Positions 25,520 to 34,967 are shown, counted from the first letter of the stretch. The stretch: 64,000 nucleotides of DNA from Cyanobacteria bacterium SIG28 (GCA_015152525.1 SUTU01000003.1:81573-145572); one strand, 5' to 3'. Notes: generated from the sequence alone by a model not told the origin. Program-made: numbers and translations.

Positions 25520-26494
25520 ATGGTTGCAAAAAAGGTTGTTATAGGTTTATCGGTTACGATATTAGCACTTTCTATAATTATTTATTGTGCTATAGAAAAC
25601 TCTTTGATGACAAAAGAAACACCAAAAGCGGAAGAAACTAATACAAAAACTCAACAGATTGTTTTCCCTCAGAAACAAGAGCCAAAATATGACTTGTATT
25701 CTTCAACGCTTTATGATTTACCTTTTTATTCGATTGTAGAAATTTCAAAACTTGCTGCCAGAGAAAAAAAGGTTATTGATGAATTATTGGAAAAAGCTCA
25801 AGGTTTTTATTTTTTGAAGATAGATGATAAAAATAATAAGATTATAGCTCTTCTTCAAAATCCTGTATCCAATAATAATACTTATGCCAGACATTCGCTG
25901 GAAGTTGTAGAAATTTCTCTTGAAACATTTGAAAAACATACTTATCCGCTAGGTTATTCCGGTGAAGTTGATGAAATTATTTATGCTGTTGACGGAATTA
26001 AAGATAAATCTGATAATTGGAATTTTAATAAATCAGCAGAACCTTATTTACCTTTAAAACATAAGAAATATAACGAAAAAGGTAAGTTGTTGTTTACTGA
26101 AAAATGGGATTATTCTGCTGAGTCAGAGATTAAATATCAAATGAAGAATCACAAGGGAAAATTATTATCTCAGGTAAATGAAACCGTAAGTGGCGAATCA
26201 AATTTTCGAAAAGAACATGTTTTTTATGATGAAACAGGTAAGCTTCTAAGAAGTATTAATATAAATTATGATGGCGCAAATATTACAAGATTTACGTTTT
26301 ACGATATTGATAATCCTCAAAACAATCAAACAATTATTAGTGAATATCAAGACGGGTTAAAGGTTAGAGAAGAAATTTTTAATGAAAATTATGAAAAACT
26401 TTACACTCTAAATGCGGAGTATAAAAACGGCGAACGTAAATGCATAACTTTAATTGATCGTGAGGGTGATGAAATTCTAAAAATTTGCTCTTAG
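25520..26494 (+). CDS. Membrane-anchored protein with YwqK/MORN-like strand repeats
   Basis: A 324-aa protein with one N-terminal membrane segment (about residues 4-25) and the rest outside. The C-terminal half contains strand repeats of the type Y-N/D-E-x-G-K-L-L (YNEKGKLLFTEKWDY, YDETGKLLRSININYDG, YKNGERKCI), which resemble MORN-variant repeats of the YwqK antitoxin-like family. No catalytic motif is seen. It has its own promoter and is followed by the radical SAM gene 45 bases later. Function is unknown; a role at the envelope is inferred from the anchor only. Confidence 0.6.
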   Translation: MVAKKVVIGLSVTILALSIIIYCAIENSLMTKETPKAEETNTKTQQIVFPQKQEPKYDLYSSTLYDLPFYSIVEISKLAAREKKVIDELLEKAQGFYFLKIDDKNNKIIALLQNPVSNNNTYARHSLEVVEISLETFEKHTYPLGYSGEVDEIIYAVDGIKDKSDNWNFNKSAEPYLPLKHKKYNEKGKLLFTEKWDYSAESEIKYQMKNHKGKLLSQVNETVSGESNFRKEHVFYDETGKLLRSININYDGANITRFTFYDIDNPQNNQTIISEYQDGLKVREEIFNENYEKLYTLNAEYKNGERKCITLIDREGDEILKICS

Positions 26495-26539
26495 TTCTTC
26501 TATATTTGATATAAAATAGAATAAGGAGCGAGGATAGCA

Positions 26540-29161
26540 ATGAATTGTTTTTTTAGAAATCAACACGAAGCTTTATTTAAAGCTACAAAACCTTATCAAT
26601 ATGTAGGCGGTGAGTTTTTATCACATAATAAGAATTTTGATGAAGCAAAAGTTCGTTTTGCTTTTGTCTTTCCTGATAAATATGAAATAGGGATAAGTAA
26701 TCTTGGCGTACGTATTATTTATGATCGTGTTAATTCTTATAAACGTTTGGCAAATAATTTAGAACAATCTGAACAATCGGCTCAATATATTTACCCATAT
26801 TTAGCTGATAGAGCTTATGCTCCTGAACCTGATTTTAAACCGGAATTTCTTTACGGTGTTGAGTCAAAAAGAGCTCTGAAGGATTTTGACGGTGTTGGGT
26901 TTTCGCTTCAATATGAATTGTCTTATCCGACAGTTTTGAAAATGTTGGAAATGTCAGGTATCGGGGTTCGAAATTCTGATAGAAAAGAAGATGAACCGAT
27001 TGTTTTTGCAGGTGGACCTTGTACCTATAATCCGCTGCCGTTATCGGATTTTATTGATGTTTTCTGTATAGGCGATGGCGAAGAAATGATGGTGGAAATT
27101 TGTGAAGTTCTTGAACAAACTAAGGGTAAATGCAGAACTGAACGAATAAAAGAATTATGTAAAATTGAAGGCTGTTGGGGTGTAAACGGTAGTTCTGAAA
27201 ATTTTAATTTAACAGATGAAGAAAAAATATTTCAAGTTAGAAAACGTCTTGCACCACTAACTAATGAATATGCTTCAACATCTTATCCTATCCCGTTTTC
27301 AAGTTCTGTTCATGATAGAGCGATTGTAGAAATTCGACGAGGCTGTGGGCGTATGTGCCGTTTTTGTCAACCTGGACATGTAACTTTGCCAATAAGGGAG
27401 CGTGAAGCCGAAGATATTATTAATATTACAAAAGAATTAGTTAACAATACTGGCTATGATGAATATTCTTTGCTATCATTATCTTCCAATGACTATAAAA
27501 ATATTAATGAAGTTATAAAAGAATTAGCTGTAGATTTTAATAAACGTAAAATTTCTGTATCGCTTCCAAGTCAAAGGATTGACGGTTTTAATTTGGAGTT
27601 GGCGAATTTGATGCAATCTGTTCGTAAGTCAACAATGACTCTTGCACCGGAAGCAGGTAGTCAAAGACTCAGGAATGTAATAAAGAAAAATATTTCAGAA
27701 GAACAGATTATTAATGCGGCATTGACTCTTTATGAGAATGGCTGGTCAAAACTAAAATTCTATTTTATCTGTGGACTTCCTACAGAGACTCTGGAAGATA
27801 TGGATGAAATGGCTGAACTTTTGAATAAAATAAAATATAGAGCGAAGCTTATTAAACGAGAAAAAGGACTAAATCACGGTTTTGAAATTACTTGTACGCT
27901 TTCAATTTTTGTTCCGAAACCATTTACACCTTTCCAATGGTGCGGTCAAATGGACTTGGACGAAGTAACTGCTCATATTGCGTATTTGAAAGAAAAAACT
28001 AAACATATTAAAGGTTTGAAAATAAATTACCACGAAAAATTTGTTTCTCAAATCGAGGCAGTTTTAACTCGTGGTGATAAAAAATTGTCTAATTATATTT
28101 ATGAACTCTATAAAAAAGGTTGTTATTTAGATGCTTGGGGTGAACATTTTGATAAAAATGTGTGGCGAGAAACAGCTGAAGAATGCGGGCTTTCTCTTGA
28201 AGAACTTGCACAACATCAATTTGATTTACATTTACCACTTCCTTGGGATTTTATAAATGTCGGTTTAGATAAATCTTGGCTTCAACAAGAATACTGTAGT
28301 GCATTTGAACAGACTAATATATTCACGCTCCAACAAACATGTGAACAAGGTTGTGTAAATTGCGGAGTTTGTAAGAATTTAAAAACTAAAAAAGTTCTGG
28401 CAAAACCGTATATTGCTTCAGATGAAGCGCAAAAAATTCTTGATGTTAAACCGATTGACCCGACAAAAGTTCATCCGGATAACGATAGAGAGCTTTTTAG
28501 ATATAGGCTAAAGGTTACTAAAAAAGGTTTATTAAAATATTTTTCGCATTTGGATTGGCAAAATACTTTCCATAAGGTACTTGCGAGAACTGATTTAAAA
28601 ATAGCGTACACTTTAGGGTTTAATCCTAACATGAAAGTTTCGTTAGGTGTTGCTTTGCCGTTGTTTGCAGAAAGTGAAGGCGAACTTATTGATATCGAAT
28701 TATTAGAAAATACACCGTGTGAAGAAATTAAGACTTCAATAAATAAAAACCTTCCCGATGGTGCAGAAATAATAGATATTAAACAAATTGGACGTTCTGA
28801 AATTTCTATTGATAATTTAGCACAATGGGCTGAATATAAAATTATACCGTATTTGAAATCTGATGAAGATTTTGATATTGCTATTGATAATTTCAAAAAA
28901 CGTGTTAAAGAAGTTTTATCATTGCCGGAAATTTTGATAACTAAAAAAACTAAGAAAAAACAGGATAAAGTTGTTGATTTTAAACGCTCAATTGGTGCTT
29001 ACAGATTTGAAAACGATGTTTTGTATATTCATTTAAAAGTTGGTCAAGGCTCGGATGTTCCGGCGCTTAGAGCTGATGATTTGATGAAACTTGTGGACGA
29101 AGATAAGTTATATGAGATTACAAGAATTAAATTTTTAGATGAAAAATTACATGTCTTGTAA
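26540..29161 (+). CDS. TIGR03960-type radical SAM protein fused to DUF2344
   Basis: An 873-aa fusion. Residues about 35-190 resemble a degenerate B12-binding-like domain (FPDKYEIGISNLGVRIIYD, VFAGGPCTYNPLPL, IGDGEE). The radical SAM core carries the 4Fe-4S cysteines 269, 273 and 276 (RRGCGRMCRFCQPG) and continues to about 530. A cysteine-rich patch (CEQGCVNCGVCKNL) follows near 605, then the DUF2344 domain (RYRLKVTKKGLLKYFSHLDW to LPDGAEIIDI). This architecture is widespread, often near ribonuclease E/G and ribosomal genes, but its reaction is not established. AAGGAG precedes the ATG. Confidence 0.85.
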   Translation: MNCFFRNQHEALFKATKPYQYVGGEFLSHNKNFDEAKVRFAFVFPDKYEIGISNLGVRIIYDRVNSYKRLANNLEQSEQSAQYIYPYLADRAYAPEPDFKPEFLYGVESKRALKDFDGVGFSLQYELSYPTVLKMLEMSGIGVRNSDRKEDEPIVFAGGPCTYNPLPLSDFIDVFCIGDGEEMMVEICEVLEQTKGKCRTERIKELCKIEGCWGVNGSSENFNLTDEEKIFQVRKRLAPLTNEYASTSYPIPFSSSVHDRAIVEIRRGCGRMCRFCQPGHVTLPIREREAEDIINITKELVNNTGYDEYSLLSLSSNDYKNINEVIKELAVDFNKRKISVSLPSQRIDGFNLELANLMQSVRKSTMTLAPEAGSQRLRNVIKKNISEEQIINAALTLYENGWSKLKFYFICGLPTETLEDMDEMAELLNKIKYRAKLIKREKGLNHGFEITCTLSIFVPKPFTPFQWCGQMDLDEVTAHIAYLKEKTKHIKGLKINYHEKFVSQIEAVLTRGDKKLSNYIYELYKKGCYLDAWGEHFDKNVWRETAEECGLSLEELAQHQFDLHLPLPWDFINVGLDKSWLQQEYCSAFEQTNIFTLQQTCEQGCVNCGVCKNLKTKKVLAKPYIASDEAQKILDVKPIDPTKVHPDNDRELFRYRLKVTKKGLLKYFSHLDWQNTFHKVLARTDLKIAYTLGFNPNMKVSLGVALPLFAESEGELIDIELLENTPCEEIKTSINKNLPDGAEIIDIKQIGRSEISIDNLAQWAEYKIIPYLKSDEDFDIAIDNFKKRVKEVLSLPEILITKKTKKKQDKVVDFKRSIGAYRFENDVLYIHLKVGQGSDVPALRADDLMKLVDEDKLYEITRIKFLDEKLHVL

Positions 29162-29201
29162 CTATAATAGTGTCTTGAAGCCAACTCTCTTGTCATCTTC
29201 A

Positions 29202-29232
29202 GGGGTAAGGGGTAAATGTATGGGGTGGTTGG
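29202..29232 (+). repeat. G-run array, second locus
   Basis: GGGG (29202-29205), GGGG (29209-29212) followed by TAAATGTAT, and GGGG (29222-29225) followed by TGGTTGG. It shares GGGGTAAATGTA with the array at 1891 and with the minus strand of the 51-bp repeat at 47557. Confidence 0.6.
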
Positions 29233-29237
29233 TGAAA

Positions 29238-29459
29238 ACTACCAGACTAATTTCCCTCTGTCATCTTCAGCCGAAGGCTGGAGATCCAGCTTATTTTAAT
29301 AATTATTAGACAAGTGCAGCAATGACAGAATTTGATTATTTGGCGATATTTTAATTAGCTGGATTCCCAAACCTAACGGTTTGAGAATGACAGTATTTTG
29401 CAGTCAAGACTACCAGACTAATTTACCTCTGTCATCTTTAGCCGAAGGCTGGAGATCCA
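29238..29459. repeat. Palindromic intergenic repeat cluster
   Basis: The 487-nt spacer 29162-29648 is filled by repeats. Two 51-bp direct copies (29238-29288 and 29409-29459) differ at two positions and share ACTACCAGACTAATTT and GCCGAAGGCTGGAGATCCA. Between them an inverted relative (29357-29393, AGCTGGAT ... ATGACAG) pairs end to end with CTGTCAT ... ATCCAGCT of the first copy. The inner part GCCGAAGGC is itself palindromic. A truncated further copy (TGTCATCTTCAGG) begins near 29191. This looks like a REP/BIME-type element; no transposase gene is present. Confidence 0.75.
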
Positions 29460-29580
29460 TAGTATATGTAAATAAATATTAATGATTGTTAAGCCAAAGT
29501 AAAAATCTTTACAATAGGCTAAACCCTTGTAAAATCTGTTATATGATATAATATGATGTGATATGAGGCGAAACTTACCT

Positions 29581-29607
29581 TAAAGTTTAGGAAAAATATG
29601 TCGTTAT
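29581..29607 (+). promoter_or_regulatory. Sigma-28-like promoter candidate (site 3)
   Basis: TAAAGTTT (29581-29588), an 11-nt spacer and GTCGTTAT (29600-29607). The -35 part is an exact FliA consensus match and the layout equals the site at 6310. It lies 41 nt before the 68-aa gene. Confidence 0.5.
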
Positions 29608-29648
29608 ATAAAATGTAATTTATTTTATTGAAATGAGGGACGACGATT

Positions 29649-29855
29649 ATGGACATTACAACAACAAGAACTCTTGCAGCAGAGCAGATTAGACTTTTAA
29701 ATCAATTGAATCATCGAAAAGCCGAATCTGAAAATGAAGAAGAAACAGAGCAAACGTCAGAGGAAAATACAACAGGAAATACTGCTGTTGATCCGGAAAT
29801 TATCATGAAGCATCAAGCAGCGATTGCAAATGCTTATAAAATATTTGTGAAGTAG
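29649..29855 (+). CDS. Small 68-aa acidic protein, unrecognised
   Basis: A short gene with GAGGGA before its ATG and a strong terminator after it. The product has a helical head (TTTRTLAAEQIRLLNQLNHRK), a Glu/Thr/Asn-rich disordered middle (residues about 27-48), and a helical tail (PEIIMKHQAAIANAYKIF). No family is recognised. It shares the sigma-28-like promoter pattern with the 42-aa gene and the 107-aa/818-aa module, which suggests a common regulon. Because sigma-28 targets are often flagellar or surface genes, a secreted or chaperone-type role is possible. Confidence 0.6.
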   Translation: MDITTTRTLAAEQIRLLNQLNHRKAESENEEETEQTSEENTTGNTAVDPEIIMKHQAAIANAYKIFVK

Positions 29856-29880
29856 CCTTGTTGTAGCTTTATTTTTATTA

Positions 29881-29923
29881 AAAAAAGTCGTATTGAATAA
29901 AATATGAACAATACGACTTTTTT
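29881..29923. terminator. Bidirectional terminator
   Basis: A perfect 15-bp stem (29881-29895 with 29909-29923) with A and T runs on its two sides lies between the convergent 68-aa gene and the GH57 gene, and can end both. Confidence 0.85.
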
Positions 29924-29962
29924 ATATTGTTTGCGTATAAACGCTTTTTATTTTTCTCTCAA

Positions 29963-31681
29963 TTATTTATATAACGGAGCAAGCTTCTTTTCTTGTTGAG
30001 GAATTACACCTTCCGTAATTGATTGATAAACTCTGTAATCTATTTCAGGGAAACAGTTATCAATTGATTCAATTTCAGAAAGTTTTGCTTCATCAATAGA
30101 ACCGGCTTCAATCATGTCAGCGATTAAACTAAATCTGTCAACGTGTTCGTTAAATCTATCTGTAGCGTAATCTTTTGCTTGCCATGTTGTAATCAAGAAT
30201 GGCCAATCTGAAGATTGAAGTAATAAGTTTTCACGAGCTAATTGGTTTAATGCTCTAAGTAATAAGCCGTCTTCCGGTTTTTCTGCATAAGCATCAGTGA
30301 TTTCGCTCATACGTTTTTCACAAGAATGAATAATTGGCCACATCCATTCTGTTAGGTGGTTCATCCATACATAGAAATGACCGCCTTGACCCCAAGATGA
30401 CTCAGGAATTTGAATAGCTTCTTTTGGTGGGTATTTTGTAACGTATTCACCAGCAGTAAGTCTTTCAACTTCCGGAAGATAATCGTGGAATTTTTTAACA
30501 ACTTGTTTAATAAATTCAACACCTTCAAACCACCAGTGTCCGAATAATTCTGTATCAAATGATACCATTACTAAACCTTCTTTGTTTTTAGCCATTTTGT
30601 AATCATTTAACAGATGGTAAATCAAAGTAGTGTAGTGATCAGAGTTTTCATTGATTTTATTCATTGCTAAAACCGGATCGTAAAGCATTTTATCACCCAA
30701 ATCTGTAGTAGGTGAAGTTATTCTCCAATAATGCATGCCAGATTTATCGTCTTTTTTGTGAAATTCTCTGAAACATCCGTCGCCAGGATATCCGTCAGCT
30801 GCTGACCAAACTTGATAACCGGCTCTGTCATTACGTCCCATAACTGCAACTTGTGCATCAGGTAACCAGTAAGCTGAATATGTATCGTATCCTGTTGCAG
30901 GTCTTTCCGGTAAAGGAATGTATTCGATATTACCATACATACCAATTACACGTCTGTTACCAATTGAGTTACCACCTTCTATAACATGAGATTCTGTAAA
31001 GAAATAATGGATGTCATTATTTTGAAGTGTAACTTCGATAGCAGGACGCCAATGCTTTTTGCCGTCTTTACCAATATATTCATAACCTTGACGGTAAGCA
31101 CATTCAGGTAACCAAGTACCCATAGCTTTTTTACCGAACAATCTTTTTGTAGTATCTTGACCGATTTTAAACTGAGCGTTCAAGTTGCTATCAGTTGCCA
31201 ACAATGGTGAAAAACCGTGAGTTGCACCTGAAGTTGTGATTTCAATACAACCAAGATCTTGATATTTTTTGAAATGTTTTATAAGGTCTTTTTCGTATTT
31301 GTTTACAAAATCATCTCTTAATCTATTCCATAAATCATAATAATATTTAGCCAAATATTTTAAGTGTTGAGAATGAGCAACTTTAGGATCCGGATATCTG
31401 TCCAAATCTTTTGAAACAGACTTAATTCTTGAATCAATATATTCAACAAATCCGTTTTGAAGATGCTCGTCGGCTAATTGTTCTGCAAGAATAGGTGTTA
31501 TACCAACTGTTAATTTTGCTTTAATTCCTTCTTCGTATAATTCAGAAATTGCATTTAATAGAGGTACATAAGTTTCTGCCATACATTCGTAAAGGTTTTC
31601 TTCACCGAATGGCCACATACCTGCTTTTCTGTAATAAGGCAGGTGACTATGTAACATAAATACGAATTGTCCTACTGACAT
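29963..31681 (-). CDS. GH57 family 1,4-alpha-glucan branching enzyme (DUF1957 type)
   Basis: A 572-aa glycoside hydrolase family 57 protein. The GH57 opening is FVFMLHSHLPYYR, the nucleophile is Glu193 in TWLPECAYRQGYEY and the acid/base is Asp376 in SFDTELFGHWWFEG; ITTSGATHGFSPLL is another conserved region. This subgroup introduces alpha-1,6 branches into glycogen, which fits with glgA at 59527-60966 in the same window; alpha-amylase activity is the alternative. GGAGGG precedes the ATG. It is monocistronic with no GH13-type branching enzyme seen. Confidence 0.85.
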   Translation of the reverse strand: MSVGQFVFMLHSHLPYYRKAGMWPFGEENLYECMAETYVPLLNAISELYEEGIKAKLTVGITPILAEQLADEHLQNGFVEYIDSRIKSVSKDLDRYPDPKVAHSQHLKYLAKYYYDLWNRLRDDFVNKYEKDLIKHFKKYQDLGCIEITTSGATHGFSPLLATDSNLNAQFKIGQDTTKRLFGKKAMGTWLPECAYRQGYEYIGKDGKKHWRPAIEVTLQNNDIHYFFTESHVIEGGNSIGNRRVIGMYGNIEYIPLPERPATGYDTYSAYWLPDAQVAVMGRNDRAGYQVWSAADGYPGDGCFREFHKKDDKSGMHYWRITSPTTDLGDKMLYDPVLAMNKINENSDHYTTLIYHLLNDYKMAKNKEGLVMVSFDTELFGHWWFEGVEFIKQVVKKFHDYLPEVERLTAGEYVTKYPPKEAIQIPESSWGQGGHFYVWMNHLTEWMWPIIHSCEKRMSEITDAYAEKPEDGLLLRALNQLARENLLLQSSDWPFLITTWQAKDYATDRFNEHVDRFSLIADMIEAGSIDEAKLSEIESIDNCFPEIDYRVYQSITEGVIPQQEKKLAPLYK

Positions 31682-31855
31682 TTTGCCCTCCGTTCGTTTC
31701 GTGTGGATATATATTTTTACATTATTATTTATAACATAATCTTATCAAAAAAATAATACTTTAGTATTAGTTAATGTGAATAATGTTACAATTGTTTACT
31801 ATATTTCCGCCGACAATATTTAAAAAAGTGTATATATAAAGGTTATATAAGCGCT

Positions 31856-32695
31856 TTAGCTGATTGTAAACATAAATCCGTTGTTTTTAGAACAGGTTGC
31901 ACAGAAATCGGTTTCAGCCATAAATGATTTTGAAAAATCTTTGAATGAAGTTCCGACTCTGCCACGATATTCATTAGCCAAGAACGGGCAAGAGTAAATT
32001 CCTGTAGCTGTGAGAGTTCTACCATACATACAATCTGTTTTGACGGCTGGTTTAATATAGTTTTCGTCGTTATAATTCGGATGAGAAGTTGTTATTTGAA
32101 CATCTGTATTATAAATTTCTTGCTCCTTAAAAATTTGATTAAATTTTTCTAAAATTATACCGGTATCAAGATTATAATGGTTACATATGTTTAATACAGT
32201 GTTAAAATTATATCTTGACAAAATTTTAAGACTAAAAATTGTTTGTCTAAAATTGCCACGATATTTTATAATATCATTTTCGTGCTCGTCAAAATGAACC
32301 AGAGAAAGTTTGAAGAAGATTTGTGTATTGTTTTCATCTTCTACTTTTTTTAGAAACCGAACTTTCTTTTCATTCAAGAAGCTTCCGTTTGTACAAATAC
32401 AAACGTTGTTATGTTTTAAACAGTATCGTAATATTGAGTTGAAATCAGGATGAGTCATTGGTTCTGCACCGGTTAAATATATGCAGTGAATGTCCTCATT
32501 TTTTAAATCGTTAAGTGCTTCTTTAATTTTTTCAATCGGAATAAAATCTTTGACTGTTTTGTGTAGTGATTTTATTGAACTAAAATCAATGTAACAATTT
32601 TGGCATCTTTGGTTACAGTTTTTTGATGTCATTTCTATAAAAATATTATTGAGATTTTCCAGTTTATAAACCGGTGCTGTATAAATACTACTCAT
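31856..32695 (-). CDS. Radical SAM protein with SPASM-like C-terminus
   Basis: A 279-aa radical SAM enzyme. The 4Fe-4S motif is C27-x3-C31-x2-C34 in KNCNQRCQNCYIDF, with YLTGAEPMTHPDF as the GGEP-like element and ICTNGSFL after it. The C-terminal cysteines (DCMYGRTLTATGIYSCPF and DFCATCSKNNG) suggest a second cluster of the SPASM or twitch type. Such enzymes modify peptides or sugars. An AAAGGAGG site lies before the ATG. The divergently read neighbour is an FkbM methyltransferase, so a shared modification pathway is possible but unproven. Confidence 0.82.
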   Translation of the reverse strand: MSSIYTAPVYKLENLNNIFIEMTSKNCNQRCQNCYIDFSSIKSLHKTVKDFIPIEKIKEALNDLKNEDIHCIYLTGAEPMTHPDFNSILRYCLKHNNVCICTNGSFLNEKKVRFLKKVEDENNTQIFFKLSLVHFDEHENDIIKYRGNFRQTIFSLKILSRYNFNTVLNICNHYNLDTGIILEKFNQIFKEQEIYNTDVQITTSHPNYNDENYIKPAVKTDCMYGRTLTATGIYSCPFLANEYRGRVGTSFKDFSKSFMAETDFCATCSKNNGFMFTIS

Positions 32696-32812
32696 TTATC
32701 CTCCTTTGAAATTTAACAAAATAATTTTAATCTGTTTGTATGATAAAAAAAATTAACGAGGCAGGTGTAAAAATTTAGACATTAAGGTATATTTATTGGG
32801 GACATAATTGTC

Positions 32813-32839
32813 TTAATGTTGAATTAATTAGGCCGATAT
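32813..32839 (+). promoter_or_regulatory. Possible sigma-28-like promoter of the FkbM gene
   Basis: GCCGATAT (32832-32839) is close to the FliA -10 consensus GCCGATAA, and TTAATGTT lies 11 nt upstream (5 of 8 matches to TAAAGTTT). An inverted repeat (ACATTAAG 32779-32786 with CTTAATGT 32812-32819) overlaps the -35 part and might be an operator for this divergent region. Confidence 0.3.
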
Positions 32840-32886
32840 GTTATTCTATTTATAGATTTTAAAGTGCTAATGAGAAAGAGTTTTTT

Positions 32887-33729
32887 ATGTTGGATAAAGA
32901 TTTTAATATAAACAAAGAACCTACATGGAGCAGTGCTATAGAAGATATTGTTTCTTTGTATTTAAAAGAACGTTATGCTTTGACGCTGGCGGAGCTTGAT
33001 GATTTATACGGATGTAAATTATGTGCTTGGGTAACAAAAATAAAAAATATTGATTTTAATTTTGTTGATGCGTATAATTCTCAAACCGTAAAATTTGTAG
33101 CACAAGAAATGAATGATAATTATGTATATGCTTTTGAAGGTATGGATTTTAAACCCGGTGATGTAGTGATAGATATTGGTGCAAATGTTGGAATGGTTTC
33201 TATATATTTGGCAAAAAGATACCCGTTCTTAAAAATATACTCATATGAGCCGGTTTTATTAAATTTCGAGAATTTAAAACGTAATTTAGAAAGAAATTCA
33301 ATTCCTGAAGGTATAATTACTGCAGAAAGATTAGCTGTAACAGCAGATGGACGACCGGTTTCTTTAAAAACTTGTATTGGTAACACTGGTGGTTCTCAAT
33401 TTGCAGACCATGCAGGTAATGGATTTGTTCAAAAAAGTGTAGATATTAATGTTCCGTCAATAACTTTAGAAGAAATCATAAAAAAACACGATATTAAAAA
33501 AATAAAACTCTTAAAGATAGATTGTGAAGGTGCAGAGCACGAGATTTTATATAATTGTCCGACCAAAATATTGAAAAAAATTGAATATTTAAGAGGTGAA
33601 TTTCACGAAAACCATAATATTAAGTGGGGTGGTGGTAGTGTTGATAAACTTGTTGAGTATTGTGATAAATATATTAAAGATATGTATATTACTGAGTGCA
33701 ATCCTTTTAAGATTACAATTCCGTTGTAA
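32887..33729 (+). CDS. FkbM family methyltransferase
   Basis: A 280-aa S-adenosylmethionine-dependent methyltransferase. The SAM site is VVIDIGANVGMVSIYLAKR, the acidic residue of motif II is in IYSYEPVLLNFENLKRN, and the FkbM signature LLKIDCEGAEHEIL is present. The first 80 residues form an extra N-terminal region before the core. FkbM enzymes O-methylate sugars or small metabolites, often of surface glycans. It is read alone, opposite a radical SAM gene. Confidence 0.87.
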   Translation: MLDKDFNINKEPTWSSAIEDIVSLYLKERYALTLAELDDLYGCKLCAWVTKIKNIDFNFVDAYNSQTVKFVAQEMNDNYVYAFEGMDFKPGDVVIDIGANVGMVSIYLAKRYPFLKIYSYEPVLLNFENLKRNLERNSIPEGIITAERLAVTADGRPVSLKTCIGNTGGSQFADHAGNGFVQKSVDINVPSITLEEIIKKHDIKKIKLLKIDCEGAEHEILYNCPTKILKKIEYLRGEFHENHNIKWGGGSVDKLVEYCDKYIKDMYITECNPFKITIPL

Positions 33730-33798
33730 AATTTATAATTCTATTTCATAGACAATTGTGTATTTTTGCGATATTCTTTTCTAACAAAGGAGAAGATT

Positions 33799-34119
33799 AT
33801 GACTGATTGTATTTTTTGTAAAATTATCAATGGCGATTTTGGTACGGAATTTGTTTATGAAAATGAATTTGCTGTAGTTTTTAAAGACATTAATCCTAAA
33901 GCGGAAACTCATTTGTTGGTTGTTCCAAGACTTCATGTTGAGTCCTTAAATGAGTTGAATGATAAAGATTTATTGGGAGAATTGATGTTGGCGGTTAAGG
34001 CTGTTACGGCAAAACTTGGAATTAAATCTTATAAAACACTTATTAATACCGGAAAAGAAGCCGGTCAAGAAGTGTTTCATTTGCATATACACATTTTAGC
34101 AGGGAGAATAAATTTATGA
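33799..34119 (+). CDS. HIT family nucleotide-binding hydrolase
   Basis: A 106-aa HIT (histidine triad) protein of the HinT branch, hydrolysing AMP-linked substrates. It begins CIFCKIINGDF and has the DINPKAETHLLVVPRLH segment, and the triad HLHIHIL is near the end (FHLHIHILAGR). The frame opens earlier at 33766, but the ATG at 33799 follows AAAGGAGA and matches family starts. Its TGA overlaps the speE ATG (ATGA), so the two are co-translated. Confidence 0.92.
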   Translation: MTDCIFCKIINGDFGTEFVYENEFAVVFKDINPKAETHLLVVPRLHVESLNELNDKDLLGELMLAVKAVTAKLGIKSYKTLINTGKEAGQEVFHLHIHILAGRINL

Positions 34120-34967
34120 AAAACGGTTTAGAAAACGGATATTATCATGAAATTACACCAAGCGGTTTTGGTATAGCTATTAAAGCCGGAAAATTATTGT
34201 ATTCAAAACAATCTGAGTTTCAAAAGGTTGAAGTTTTTGAAACAGAAAGTGCTTTAGGCAGAGTTTTGACTCTTGATGACTTAATGATGACTACAGAAGG
34301 TGATGAATTCCATTATCATGAAATGATTGCGCACGTTCCTATGATGCATCATCCAAATCCTAAAACAGTTTTAGTAATTGGTGGTGGTGATGGCGGTACA
34401 ATCAGAGAAGTTTTAAAACACGATACTGTTGAAAAAGCTGTTTTATGCGAGATTGATGGACTTGTTATAGAAGCTTGTAAGGAATATTTACCTACTATAG
34501 CTTGTGAATTGGATAACCCAAAATGTGAAATCCTTGTTGAGGATGCTATTGAATATATTAAAGATAAAGAAAATATGTTTGATATAGTATTAATTGATTC
34601 AACTGATCCGATGGGTCCTGGTGAAGGCTTGTTTACTGAAGAATTTTATACAAATGTGAAAAAATCTCTTAAAAAAGGCGGTATTGTTGCTGCTCAATCT
34701 GAGTCGCCTTTTGTAAACAAAGAAGAAATCAAAAAAATGTATAATCTTCTTAAAAAGGTTTTCCCTATTGTAAGTACTTATACTTCTAATATTCCGACTT
34801 ATCCAGGTGGTTATTGGGCTTGGGCTTTTTGCTCGGAAGAAGTTAAGCCTCTTTCTTATTGGGATGAAAGACGTGGTAATGAAATTACAAAGACTTGTAA
34901 GATTTATAATAAAGATTATCATGATGCAAGGTTTGCATTACCAAATTATTTAAAAGAATTGTTATAA
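34116..34967 (+). CDS. speE: Spermidine synthase (polyamine aminopropyltransferase)
   Basis: Transfers an aminopropyl group from decarboxylated S-adenosylmethionine to putrescine. The 283-aa protein has HYHEMIAHVPMMHHPNPK, the nucleotide-binding VIGGGDGGTIREVLKH, the acidic LCEIDGLVIE and the catalytic-Asp segment IDSTDPMGPGEGLFTEEFY. Length and order are standard. It is coupled to the HIT gene by a 4-base overlap and ends at a terminator. SpeD and putrescine synthesis genes are not in the window. Confidence 0.94.
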   Translation: MKNGLENGYYHEITPSGFGIAIKAGKLLYSKQSEFQKVEVFETESALGRVLTLDDLMMTTEGDEFHYHEMIAHVPMMHHPNPKTVLVIGGGDGGTIREVLKHDTVEKAVLCEIDGLVIEACKEYLPTIACELDNPKCEILVEDAIEYIKDKENMFDIVLIDSTDPMGPGEGLFTEEFYTNVKKSLKKGGIVAAQSESPFVNKEEIKKMYNLLKKVFPIVSTYTSNIPTYPGGYWAWAFCSEEVKPLSYWDERRGNEITKTCKIYNKDYHDARFALPNYLKELL

